Shown here: piece after piece, positions 1 through 7,614 of the stretch
Layout of the letters: each line of letters begins with the position of its first letter
Numbering within the stretch: the stretch's first letter is position 1
Program-made: the position numbers and the translations under genes
The notes under the pieces: generated by a model
What the model was told of the DNA's origin: nothing
The model's input: only the letters and a program-made list of their open reading frames with translations
Database searches by the model: none
NCBI GenBank assembly: GCA_946479185.1
Contig: CAMLFF010000015.1
Coordinates: 1 to 21,973, forward strand
Length of the DNA: 21,973 nucleotides
Source of the DNA: an uncultured Sphingobium sp.
GTDB taxonomy: Bacteria > Pseudomonadota > Alphaproteobacteria > Sphingomonadales > Sphingomonadaceae
Direction: 5' to 3'

Positions 1-76
1 GAGGCTACCGGGCTTTTGCCGCCCCTAAAGCTTCCGCCCCAAAATCCGTCCTCTCTGTCATAACGTCGGGGGATTT

Positions 77-337
77 ATGCGCCTGCTCATGTGGCTGCTG
101 ACCATTTTGTTCGCACTTGGCGGCGTCACGCTGCGGGTCGATGGCGGGTTCATTGGTGCGGGCCGTGTCGGTCTTGGCCTACTCCTGCTCGCTTTCCTCT
201 CCTGCCCATTTCTCTGGGCGCCATCTACGGGCCTTGTGCCGGATGAGCTGGCCCTGCCCGGAAAGCGGCGGCTCATGCTGGCACTTGCCCTCATCCTCGC
301 CAGTCCCTTGGTGCTGCCCTGGCAGCTTTGGCTCTGA
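77..337 (+). CDS. small hydrophobic membrane protein, function unknown
   Basis: An 86-residue ORF that I do not recognise as a named family. It has three hydrophobic segments, roughly residues 3-22, 30-47 and 66-85, so it is probably a small inner-membrane protein with a short charged stretch (GKRR) before the last helix. A GGGGGA run at 67-73, just ahead of the ATG at 77, is a strong ribosome-binding site and supports the start. It sits 41 bp upstream of mutM on the same strand and may be co-transcribed with it. In many alphaproteobacteria ubiE lies beside mutM, but only 76 bases precede this gene here, so what lies further upstream cannot be seen. The antisense reading frames here are shadows. 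The gene is probably real; its role is unknown. Confidence 0.6.
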   Translation: MRLLMWLLTILFALGGVTLRVDGGFIGAGRVGLGLLLLAFLSCPFLWAPSTGLVPDELALPGKRRLMLALALILASPLVLPWQLWL

Positions 338-378
338 ACGCAGTTGGCGCGCGCCGCGCACCTGCTTAAGGGTGCGCC

Positions 379-1188
379 ATGCCAGAGCTTCCCGAAGTCG
401 AGACCACCGTTGCAGGCCTTCGCCAGGTGCTGGATGGTGCACGCCTTACCTCGGTCGAGACGCGGCGGGCAGACCTGCGCTTTCCCTTCCCGGAAGATCT
501 GCGGCAGCGTCTGACCGGCGCCACCGTCACTGGTCTTGGCCGCCGCGCCAAATATGGGCTGATCGAGACGGATCGCGGCGATACGATGATTTTCCATCTC
601 GGCATGTCCGGTCGCTGGCGGATCGATCCGTCCGAGGTCGCCAAGCATGATCATCTGCTGATGGAGACCGCCCAGCACCGGCTCGCCTTGCATGATCCTC
701 GCCGCTTCGGCTTTGTCCATCTCGTCAGCAGCACGGCGATCGAGGCCTATCCCGCTTTCGCCGCGCTTGGCCCGGAGCCGCTGGGCGATGGCCTGACAGC
801 CCATTATCTACACGGTGCGCTCGCCGGTCGGGCCGCGCCCATCAAGGCAATGCTGCTCGATCAGCGCATTGTCGCGGGGCTCGGCAATATCTATGTGTGC
901 GAGGCGCTGAACATCGCCCGGATCATGCCCACGCGCGCGGCAGGCAAGATATCGAAAGCGCGGCTCGTGCGGCTCGTCGAGGCGATCAAAGCCGTGCTGC
1001 TGGCCGCCATCGCGGCAGGCGGTTCCACCTTACGCGATTATGCGCGGCCCGATGGCGAGCTTGGCTATTTCGCCAAGGACTGGCGGGTTTACGGGCGCGA
1101 GGGACTCATCTGTCCCTGTGGCGGCACCGTCAAGCGCCGGGTGGATTCGGGGCGGTCGACCTTCTACTGTCCCGATTGTCAGACGTAG
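379..1188 (+). CDS. mutM: bifunctional DNA-formamidopyrimidine glycosylase / AP lyase MutM (Fpg)
   Basis: A 269-residue base-excision repair enzyme that removes 8-oxoguanine and formamidopyrimidines from DNA and cleaves the abasic site by beta/delta elimination. The N-terminus MPELPEVET is diagnostic: after Met removal, Pro2 is the Schiff-base nucleophile and Glu3 the acid. Lys58 (in RRAKYG) matches the conserved DNA-contacting lysine. The helix-two-turn-helix part includes LGNIYVCEAL. The C-terminal zinc finger is visible as Cys245, Cys247, Cys264 and Cys267 with the GRSTFYC loop. The first pair is C-x-C, one residue shorter than the usual C-x2-C. Full length for the family (about 270). The start is fixed by the invariant MPELPE, with a modest AAGGG upstream. 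Confidence 0.97.
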   Translation: MPELPEVETTVAGLRQVLDGARLTSVETRRADLRFPFPEDLRQRLTGATVTGLGRRAKYGLIETDRGDTMIFHLGMSGRWRIDPSEVAKHDHLLMETAQHRLALHDPRRFGFVHLVSSTAIEAYPAFAALGPEPLGDGLTAHYLHGALAGRAAPIKAMLLDQRIVAGLGNIYVCEALNIARIMPTRAAGKISKARLVRLVEAIKAVLLAAIAAGGSTLRDYARPDGELGYFAKDWRVYGREGLICPCGGTVKRRVDSGRSTFYCPDCQT

Positions 1189-1211
1189 CGCGCTTGCCGA
1201 GGAGATCGCCC

Positions 1212-1820
1212 ATGAAAATCCTGCCGATGCCCGCCCGCATCGCTGCGCTGATTGTGGGCCTCATCGCCTTTGCGGCCTTGTCGATTCGCTTCGCCGTCTC
1301 GCTCGAGCAGACCGGCAGCGTGCAGGCCGCGATCTGGACGATGCTGCGCTTCTTCACGATCATCGGCAACTTGCTCACGGCGGTGCTTCTGTTCGGTGTC
1401 GCAATGGGCAGTCGCGCGGCCTCGCACCCCCGCCGACTTGCAGGCATCATGCTGTTGATGGGGCTGATCGGCATCGTCTATGCGCTGCTCCTGCGCTCGA
1501 CCGAACATCATGCCGGTCCCGCGAGCACGGCCAACCTGCTGCTCCACTATGTCGCGCCGCCCGCAGTAGCGCTCTACTGGCTGATTTTCGCGCCCAAGGG
1601 CAAGCTTACCTATCGCGATCCACTGATCTGGGCGCTGCTGCCTATCGCCTATCTGGCCTATGCGATCGCTCGCGCACAGTTAGATGGGCGCTACCCCTAT
1701 CCATTCCTCGATGTCGCGCGCCTCGGCTGGATGCAGGTGGGGATGACGACGAGCATGATTGCGGCAGCGTTCATCGTTGCGGGTATGCTCGTCGTCTGGA
1801 TCGACCGGCGGCTGAGATAA
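1212..1820 (+). CDS. Pr6Pr family integral membrane protein
   Basis: A 202-residue polytopic membrane protein with six predicted helices, near residues 9-30, 45-65, 76-94, 108-127, 137-155 and 178-197. The pattern FFTIIGNLL in helix 2, LLHYVAPPAVALYW in helix 4 followed by FAPKG, and the DGRYPYPFLD segment before the last helix fit the Pr6Pr family, which is related to the eukaryotic FAR-17a/AIG1-like proteins and has no established biochemical function in bacteria. The start at 1212 is chosen because GAGGAGAT lies just upstream; the same frame is open further 5', but that part lies inside mutM and is a shadow. It follows mutM by 23 bp and may share its transcript. Family assignment is by remembered motif pattern, so moderately sure. 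Confidence 0.72.
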   Translation: MKILPMPARIAALIVGLIAFAALSIRFAVSLEQTGSVQAAIWTMLRFFTIIGNLLTAVLLFGVAMGSRAASHPRRLAGIMLLMGLIGIVYALLLRSTEHHAGPASTANLLLHYVAPPAVALYWLIFAPKGKLTYRDPLIWALLPIAYLAYAIARAQLDGRYPYPFLDVARLGWMQVGMTTSMIAAAFIVAGMLVVWIDRRLR

Positions 1821-1861
1821 ACCCCGCGAAAGCCTTAATCGTCTCGCGAACGGGATTGGCT

Positions 1862-1886
1862 GGAACGAAACAACCTGATTGGCGTT
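1862..1886 (+). promoter_or_regulatory. candidate EcfG (general stress response) promoter
   Basis: GGAAC at 1862-1866 and CGTT at 1883-1886 are separated by exactly 16 bases. This matches the consensus GGAAC-N16/17-CGTT recognised by the alphaproteobacterial sigma factor EcfG, which is released by the PhyR/NepR partner switch. It lies in a non-coding gap and points toward bphO, whose ATG is about 200 bp downstream. If used, the transcript would have a leader of roughly 190 nt containing the hairpin at 1929-1954. A nine-base match can occur by chance, so the call rests on its intergenic position, orientation and exact spacing. Confidence 0.5.
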
Positions 1887-1928
1887 TCTCCAAATAAGTT
1901 TCTCACCAACGGGTGTCCCAACCCCATC

Positions 1929-1954
1929 ATTTCATTCTGCGGCCAGAATGAAAT
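1929..1954. other. perfect inverted repeat, 11-bp arms, 4-nt loop
   Basis: The arms ATTTCATTCTG (1929-1939) and CAGAATGAAAT (1944-1954) are exact reverse complements around the loop CGGC. It lies 108 bp after the Pr6Pr stop and 131 bp before bphO. The right side runs into TTAAATT and the left is preceded by CATC, so there is no clean U-tract for a classical terminator on either strand. It could be a weak terminator, an attenuator or 5' leader element of bphO-bphP, or a protein operator. The surrounding DNA (about 1920-2000) is clearly AT-richer than the neighbouring genes. Confidence 0.5.
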
Positions 1955-2085
1955 TAAATTAGATCAATTGCTATAAACAATAATTGAAATTAGCCTGACG
2001 GGTGCGTGAGGCGTTGGTTAAGTCTGTGGATTGGATACTTCAATTTTCATTGAGGTGCTTCAGGAATGATTGATAGACATATTCT

Positions 2086-2643
2086 ATGAAAGATGCCGAC
2101 AAGGCGCGATCAATGCTGCGGTCAGCGACTGCAACTGAGCATGAACGGGTTGATGCCGCTTTTGGCAGCTACCTTTTAGCTGATCGGGCACAATATACCG
2201 CCTTTCTCAAGGCGCAGGCCCAAGCCTTTTTGCCAGTTGAAGCCGCAATCGACGATGCTCAACCTGAGCTGACGCTGCCTGACTGGCCGAACCGTCGCCG
2301 CGCGCCAATGCTCAGACGTGATCTTGCCGCGCTCGGTGTGAAGCTGGAGGGCCTCGCGGAATTCCCGGTTCCCTACTCTCCTGAAGCGTTGCTGGGCGCC
2401 ATCTATGTGCTGGAAGGCTCAAGACTCGGCGGCAAATTCCTTGAACGCCAGATTGCGGACGATCTCCCACGTGAATTTATGAGCGCGCATGACAGCGCCT
2501 CCTGGCGGCAGCTTGTGGGCGTGATTGACGAACGGCTGCAATCGCCTGCGCAAATCGATGCCGCAATCATGTCGGCCAAATCCGTATTCGCATTCTTCGA
2601 GAACGGTGCGCTGCGCCACGTCAGGGGCCCGGCCAATGTCTGA
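2086..2643 (+). CDS. bphO: biliverdin-producing heme oxygenase (BphO)
   Basis: A 185-residue heme oxygenase that would open heme to biliverdin IX-alpha, CO and iron, giving the chromophore for the phytochrome encoded next. The segment ATATEHERVD carries the likely proximal heme ligand (His19), and GAIYVLEGSRLGG (about residues 105-117) matches the glycine-bearing distal helix of bacterial heme oxygenases. Length is typical for BphO (about 180-200). No strong ribosome-binding site is seen before the ATG, but the protein similarity begins soon after it and no better start is apparent. The last 8 bases overlap the bphP start (2636-2643), which suggests translational coupling. A 265-bp gap upstream holds an EcfG promoter match and a hairpin, so regulation as an independent unit is likely. 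Confidence 0.9.
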   Translation: MKDADKARSMLRSATATEHERVDAAFGSYLLADRAQYTAFLKAQAQAFLPVEAAIDDAQPELTLPDWPNRRRAPMLRRDLAALGVKLEGLAEFPVPYSPEALLGAIYVLEGSRLGGKFLERQIADDLPREFMSAHDSASWRQLVGVIDERLQSPAQIDAAIMSAKSVFAFFENGALRHVRGPANV

Positions 2644-5191
2644 ACCGTTGAAGGTCGATCTGACCAATTGTGACCGCGAGCCTATCCACATATTGGGCGC
2701 GATCCAGCCCATTGGCTTTTTGCTGGCCCTCACCAGTGACTGGATGGTCGCGCGCGCATCCGCAAACCTCGCCGACTATATCGGCCTGTCGCCCGACGAC
2801 GTGATCGGTCGGCCGATTGCGGACATTTTCGATGCCTTCGCGATCCATCAAATGCGCAACCGTGCAGCGATCCTGCGCGGCGCTGATGCGGTCGAGCGGC
2901 TGTTCGCCTTGCAACTGATGGAGGGGCGCGGACTTTTCAACCTTGCAATCCATTTCTCCGGGGGTCAGGTCGTCATCGAGGGCGAGCCATCGTCCGGTGA
3001 ACTGGGCGACATCACCAGCATGATCCGCCCGATGATCTCCCGTCTCGATCAATGCGCGGACTTTGCTGCTTTTTACCGTGAAGGCGCGCGCCAGATCCGC
3101 GCGCTCACAGGCTTTGATCGCGTCATGGTCTATCGTTTCGCGGCCGATGGCTCGGGTGAGGTGGTTGCCGAGGCCGTGCGGCCGGGCATTGGCCGCTTCT
3201 TCGGGCTGCATTATCCCGCCAGCGATATCCCGGCGCAGGCCCGTATCCTCTACACGCGCAATCTGCTGCGGGTGATTGCTGATGTGAAAGCGACGCCGGT
3301 TCCCATCGTTCCGACGCGGGATGAGGCAGGCGAGCCGTTGGACCTGTCGCTTTCGCTGCTTCGCTCGGTTTCGCCGATCCACATCGAATATCTCAAAAAT
3401 ATGGGCGTCGAGGCGTCCATGTCGATCTCGATCATCGTGGATGGCAAGCTGTGGGGCCTGTTCGCCTGCCACCATTATGCCGCGCTCACGCCAACCTTCG
3501 AGCGCCGCTCCGTGGCCGAGCTGTTCGCGCAGATGTTCTCGATGCGGCTGGAAAGCCGGGAACGGCAGGAGACGGTCGATTTCGAGCGGCGGGCGCGGGA
3601 TATTTCGGACCAGTTGCTGGGCGCCGTCGCATCGGATGAAACGCTGCTGCGCGATCCGGATTGGCTGGCGGATATCCTCACCCATGCCATCCCTGCCGAC
3701 GGTGTCGGTGTGTGGCTGGGCGGCAATTATGCCTTCTCCGGCATCACGCCACCGACAGCGGATTTCCGCCGCATCGTGCGTGCGCTCAACAGCACGGCTG
3801 CGGGCAAGGTGTTCGCGACCGATCATATCGGCTCGATCGTGCCGGATGCCGACACATTTGCGGACAGCGCGGCGGGACTTCTCGCCATCCCCGTATCGCG
3901 CTCTCCGCGTGACTATGTCGTCCTGTTCCGGTCCGAGCTTGTCCGTTCGGTCCGCTGGGCGGGCGATCCGCACAAGCCCACCGAACTCGGCCCCAACGGC
4001 CCCCGGCTGACCCCCCGCGAGAGCTTTGCGGAGTGGAAGGAGCTGGTGCGCGGACGCTCCAAGCCCTTCACAAGCTCGGAGCTACGGGTTGCGGAAACCT
4101 TGCGGGCAACCTTGATCGAAGTGGTTCTGCGCCTTGCCGATGAGGCAACGGCAGAGCGTCAGAAATCGGGCGAGCGGCAGGAGCTGCTGATTGCCGAGCT
4201 CAACCATCGTGTGCGCAATATTTTGGGGCTGATTCGGGGCCTCATTCGTCAGTCGGACCCATCCGATGAAGCGGTGCAGGATTTCGTGAAGGTGGTCGAT
4301 GGCCGCATCCATGCGCTTGCCCGCGCTCATAATCAGCTGACGGAGGATCATTGGGGGCCAGCCCCGCTTAATGCGCTGATCGATGCTGAAACCTATGCCT
4401 TCGTCGATGATAGCGAGCGTGTGCAATGCGAGGGCGAGCCAGTGATGCTCAACCCGCAAGCCTATTCGACGATGGCGCTGGTCGTGCATGAACTTGTCAC
4501 CAATTCCATGAAATATGGCGGCCTGTCCGTGTCGGAAGGGCAGGTGCGGCTTAGCTGGGAGCGGGACGGGCGCGGCGATCTCAATCTGCGCTGGCGTGAA
4601 TCCGGCGGGCCTCTGGTAACCGCCCCCACGCGCAAGGGCTTTGGCACCACCATCATCGAGCGATCCGTGCCTTATGATCTGGGCGGCAAGGCCAGCGTCA
4701 ATTATGCGCCGGACGGGCTGGAAGTCGATTTCTGCATTCCCGGCCGCCATGTCGCCGAGCATAATGCGTCGCCCATTGCCAGCATCCGCTACCCCGGCAA
4801 AAAGCCGGGCCACAGCGCCCCGCCGCCGCAGGATCTGCTCAAGGGGCAGCGCGTTCTGCTGGTGGAAGACAGCCTGATCATTGCGCTGGATGCCGAGGAT
4901 ATATTCGAGCGGCTCGGCGCGGATCATGTTTCGACTGCCTCCTCCGTCGAGGCGGCGCTGGATATTATCGCTGCTGAGCCACCCACGCTTGCCGTGCTCG
5001 ATATCAACCTTGGCAGCAGCACCAGCTTTGCCATCGCCGATGAACTGCTGGACCTGGGCATCCCCTTCATGTTCGCCACGGGCTATGGCGAGCAGGCGCA
5101 GTTCCCGGACCAGCATCGTGGTCGACTGGTGCTGCAAAAGCCCTACACCATCGAGAATATGGCCCGCACGCTGGCGACGCTATTGGCGTGA
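2636..5191 (+). CDS. bphP: bacteriophytochrome hybrid sensor: PAS-GAF-PHY-HWE histidine kinase-receiver
   Basis: An 851-residue cytosolic red/far-red photoreceptor. Order: PAS (about 10-110) with the biliverdin-attaching Cys12 in TNCDREP; GAF (about 135-305) with Tyr166, PASDIP (Asp197) and His249, the usual chromophore contacts; PHY (about 315-500) with the tongue motif PRESF at 460-464; HWE kinase (about 510-700) with phospho-acceptor His524 in ELNHRVRN, N-box HELVTNSMKYG (His618, Asn623) and WRESGGP; then a receiver (about 735-851) with Glu744/Asp745, phospho-acceptor Asp789, Thr815 and Lys835. All key residues are present, so it should be photoactive and able to phosphorelay. The start at 2636 overlaps the bphO stop and places Cys12 where the family has it; the frame upstream is inside bphO. 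The architecture resembles Agrobacterium Agp2 (AtBphP2). No separate downstream regulator is adjacent. Confidence 0.96.
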   Translation: MSEPLKVDLTNCDREPIHILGAIQPIGFLLALTSDWMVARASANLADYIGLSPDDVIGRPIADIFDAFAIHQMRNRAAILRGADAVERLFALQLMEGRGLFNLAIHFSGGQVVIEGEPSSGELGDITSMIRPMISRLDQCADFAAFYREGARQIRALTGFDRVMVYRFAADGSGEVVAEAVRPGIGRFFGLHYPASDIPAQARILYTRNLLRVIADVKATPVPIVPTRDEAGEPLDLSLSLLRSVSPIHIEYLKNMGVEASMSISIIVDGKLWGLFACHHYAALTPTFERRSVAELFAQMFSMRLESRERQETVDFERRARDISDQLLGAVASDETLLRDPDWLADILTHAIPADGVGVWLGGNYAFSGITPPTADFRRIVRALNSTAAGKVFATDHIGSIVPDADTFADSAAGLLAIPVSRSPRDYVVLFRSELVRSVRWAGDPHKPTELGPNGPRLTPRESFAEWKELVRGRSKPFTSSELRVAETLRATLIEVVLRLADEATAERQKSGERQELLIAELNHRVRNILGLIRGLIRQSDPSDEAVQDFVKVVDGRIHALARAHNQLTEDHWGPAPLNALIDAETYAFVDDSERVQCEGEPVMLNPQAYSTMALVVHELVTNSMKYGGLSVSEGQVRLSWERDGRGDLNLRWRESGGPLVTAPTRKGFGTTIIERSVPYDLGGKASVNYAPDGLEVDFCIPGRHVAEHNASPIASIRYPGKKPGHSAPPPQDLLKGQRVLLVEDSLIIALDAEDIFERLGADHVSTASSVEAALDIIAAEPPTLAVLDINLGSSTSFAIADELLDLGIPFMFATGYGEQAQFPDQHRGRLVLQKPYTIENMARTLATLLA

Positions 5192-5195
5192 GCGG

Positions 5196-6974
5196 TTAGA
5201 GAGGCGCGCAGGCCTCCTGCAACCACTCCTTCGCGTCGCCCTCCAGCTGAGGCGCGACAATCTCCAGCGTGCGCGCATGATAAGCATTGAGCCAGGTGCG
5301 CTCGTCAGCGGTTAGCAGCGCGGTATCGATCAGCGCGCGGTCGATGGGCGTATGGCTGAGCGTTTCGAAGCCGTAAAATGGCCGGTCATCCTCGCCGCTC
5401 GCCCGCTCGACGACCAGCACGAGATTCTCGATGCGGATGCCATAGTCGCCGGTCTTGTAATAGCCGGGCTCGTTGGAGAGGATCATGCCGGGGTGGAGCG
5501 GTTCATCCCCGCTTGCCGTGGCGATGCGCTGAGGCCCCTCATGCACGGAGAGGAAGCTGCCCACGCCATGCCCGGTGCCATGTGCATAATCGAGGCCCTG
5601 CGCCCAGAGATGTTGCCGGGCCAGCACATCGAGCTGACTGCCGCGCGTGCCCGCCGGAAACCTGGCGCAAGCGAGCGCGATATGGCCCTTAAGCACGAGC
5701 GTGAAACGGGTGCGCATCTCGGCGGTTGGGGTGCCGATTGCCATCGTGCGGGTGATGTCCGTGGTCCCATCGCGATACTGCCCGCCTGAATCGACCAGCA
5801 GCAGCGTGCCGCTTTCTACGGGGCGATTGGTGGCCTCGCTCGCTTTGTAGTGCACGATGGCGCCATTGGGGCCGGAGCCGGAAATCGTATCGAAGGAGAG
5901 ATCGACCAGCGCGCCGCTCTCCTCGCGAAATTGCTGGAGCCGGTCGGAGACGCTAAGTTCGGTCTGGCCGCCCTTGGGCGCTTCCACACTCAGCCAGTGC
6001 AGGAACTTCGCCATCGCCGCGCCATCACGGGCTTGCGCGGATTTGTGGCCTGCCACTTCCGTGACGTTCTTGATTGCCTTGGGCAGCACCGCAGGGTCGC
6101 GCAGCGGGCGGATGGTCGCGCCGGCCTGTTCCAGCGTATCGAAGATGGCAGAAACGGCACGATCGGGGTCTGCCGCGACGCTCTTGCCTGCCAGATCGTG
6201 CAGGGCGGCGCTGAAGTCGGCGCGGTCGCGGATCGTCACCGCATTGCCCAGATGGGCGCGCACATCGCCATTCACCTTGCGGGGGTCGACGAACAGCTCG
6301 GCGCGGCCATCGGCATGGAGCAGCGCATAAGCGAGTGCGACCGGGGTGTGCGTTACGTCTGCGCCCCGAATGTTGAAGGTCCAGGCGATGGAATCGAGCG
6401 CGGTCAGCACCGTGGCGTCAACGCCCTGAACACGCATCCAGTCGACCATCTGGGCGCGCTTGGCGGCGCTGCTCTGCCCGGCAAAACGCTCTTCATGCAC
6501 CATGATCCGCGCTTCGCTTGGCGCCGGGCGCGCGTCCCACACGGCATCGATGGGATTGCTCTCAACCGCGACCAGCGTCGCGCCCGCGCGGGCGAGGGCG
6601 CGTGTTGCTTCATCGACCCAGCGGCGGGTATGCAGCCACGCGTCATAGCCAATCCGCGCGCCATTTGCGGCATGTTCGCCTAGCCATTCCGCGGCGCTGG
6701 TCTGCGGCACGCTCTGATACTGCCAATGCGCGCCATCCACCTGATCGCGCACTTGCAGCGTGTAGCGTCCATCGATGAAGATCGCGGCCTCTTCCGGCAG
6801 AACAACAGCGCTCCCAGCCGAACCCAAAAAGCCCGTCAGCCAGGAAAGGCGCTGCGCATAAGCGCCAACATATTCGGAAAGATGCTCATCCGTCAGCGGC
6901 ACCACGAAACCATCGAGCGACTGGCGCTGGAGTTGCGCGCGCAACGCCTTGAGACGGTCTTCATATGTCGACAT
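5196..6974 (-). CDS. aminopeptidase P family (M24) Xaa-Pro aminopeptidase, large type
   Basis: A 592-residue metallopeptidase expected to release an N-terminal residue from peptides with proline in second position. Two creatinase/prolidase N-terminal domains (about 5-145 and 150-305) precede the pita-bread M24 domain (about 310-530) and a C-terminal extension (about 535-592), as in the ~600-residue eukaryotic-type APP1 group rather than the ~440-residue PepP of E. coli. Two-metal ligands are visible: Asp395 and Asp406 (DSGGQYRDGTTD), His469 (GTGHGVG), Glu502 (NEPGYY) and Glu516 (RIEN), with His375 and His478 as active-site histidines. No signal peptide, so cytoplasmic. AGGAAG five bases before the ATG supports the start. 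It converges on bphP with four bases between stop codons and diverges from the PAS gene at 7111. Confidence 0.95.
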   Translation of the reverse strand: MSTYEDRLKALRAQLQRQSLDGFVVPLTDEHLSEYVGAYAQRLSWLTGFLGSAGSAVVLPEEAAIFIDGRYTLQVRDQVDGAHWQYQSVPQTSAAEWLGEHAANGARIGYDAWLHTRRWVDEATRALARAGATLVAVESNPIDAVWDARPAPSEARIMVHEERFAGQSSAAKRAQMVDWMRVQGVDATVLTALDSIAWTFNIRGADVTHTPVALAYALLHADGRAELFVDPRKVNGDVRAHLGNAVTIRDRADFSAALHDLAGKSVAADPDRAVSAIFDTLEQAGATIRPLRDPAVLPKAIKNVTEVAGHKSAQARDGAAMAKFLHWLSVEAPKGGQTELSVSDRLQQFREESGALVDLSFDTISGSGPNGAIVHYKASEATNRPVESGTLLLVDSGGQYRDGTTDITRTMAIGTPTAEMRTRFTLVLKGHIALACARFPAGTRGSQLDVLARQHLWAQGLDYAHGTGHGVGSFLSVHEGPQRIATASGDEPLHPGMILSNEPGYYKTGDYGIRIENLVLVVERASGEDDRPFYGFETLSHTPIDRALIDTALLTADERTWLNAYHARTLEIVAPQLEGDAKEWLQEACAPL

Positions 6975-7110
6975 GCTAGCTTCCTGTTAACGAGTTTGGA
7001 TCAACATAGGGTTTTCCGGGCGGCTTGCCAGCGCGACGATGCAATTGTCGGCATGGATACAGCTGCTACCGGGGCCTAAAATGAGATCAGCATGGACTGT
7101 ATGACAGCAT

Positions 7111-7557
7111 ATGAACACGGCCTTCGCAGACGATATCCTGGGCAACCATAGCTGGCCGATTTATGAGGCGGGGCTGCGCCTTCCACATATGAGGCGCACC
7201 AGCCCCGGTTCGCTTGATGCGCAAGGCATAGGCCGCTGGAGCTGCCGCCTTGAGGATAATATGTTGCGCTGGTCGCCTGCGGTCTATGCCTTGTTCGGCC
7301 TGCCGCAGGATCAGCCGCTGTGCCGCATCCGCACCCTGTCGCTGTATATGCCAGAAGCGCGCGACGCGATGGAGGCGCTGCGCGATCATGCCATCCGCCA
7401 TCAGCGCGGCTTTACGCTCGATGCGCGCATCCGTCGCCTCAATGGTGAAGAGCGCTGGATGCGGCTGAGCACGGTGCCTTTCGTGTGCGAGCGCCGCGTC
7501 GTGCGGCTGGTCGGCACCAAGCAGGATGTGACGGCGGAGTATGAGCAGGCTGCCTGA
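7111..7557 (+). CDS. stand-alone PAS domain protein
   Basis: A 148-residue protein that is essentially one PAS domain (about residues 35-145). GIGRWSCRLEDNMLRWSPAV, FGLPQ and the run ending VRLVGTKQDVTAE follow the PAS fold-3 pattern, where the end of the last strand usually leads into an effector; here nothing follows. The LOV flavin-binding motif (GxNCRFLQ) is absent, so it is not an obvious blue-light sensor, and any ligand is unknown. The 136-bp divergent gap from the aminopeptidase holds no promoter I can call, and the start has no strong ribosome-binding site; an upstream in-frame ATG at 7081 is closed by a stop at 7102. A role as adaptor or decoy for a PAS-containing kinase is possible but only inferred. 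It sits 57 bp before the S9 peptidase. Confidence 0.75.
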   Translation: MNTAFADDILGNHSWPIYEAGLRLPHMRRTSPGSLDAQGIGRWSCRLEDNMLRWSPAVYALFGLPQDQPLCRIRTLSLYMPEARDAMEALRDHAIRHQRGFTLDARIRRLNGEERWMRLSTVPFVCERRVVRLVGTKQDVTAEYEQAA

Positions 7558-7614
7558 GCAGCCTAATTGCGCAAGGTCATTGAGCCGGAGGCTGTGCGCG
7601 CCTATCTCCCGCGC

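Noticed and set aside
2621..3973. A 450-codon open frame on the minus strand
   Set aside because: Antisense to the PAS-GAF-PHY part of bphP; no motifs, biased composition.
5850..6683. A 277-codon open frame on the plus strand
   Set aside because: Antisense to the M24 aminopeptidase, whose metal ligands are all in the minus-strand frame.
7111..7557. PAS protein as a LOV blue-light receptor
   Set aside because: The flavin-binding cysteine motif GxNCRFLQ is absent.
7567..7614. TTG start for the S9 peptidase
   Set aside because: The added 16 residues do not resemble the family N-terminus and no ribosome-binding site is evident; ATG 7615 fits better.
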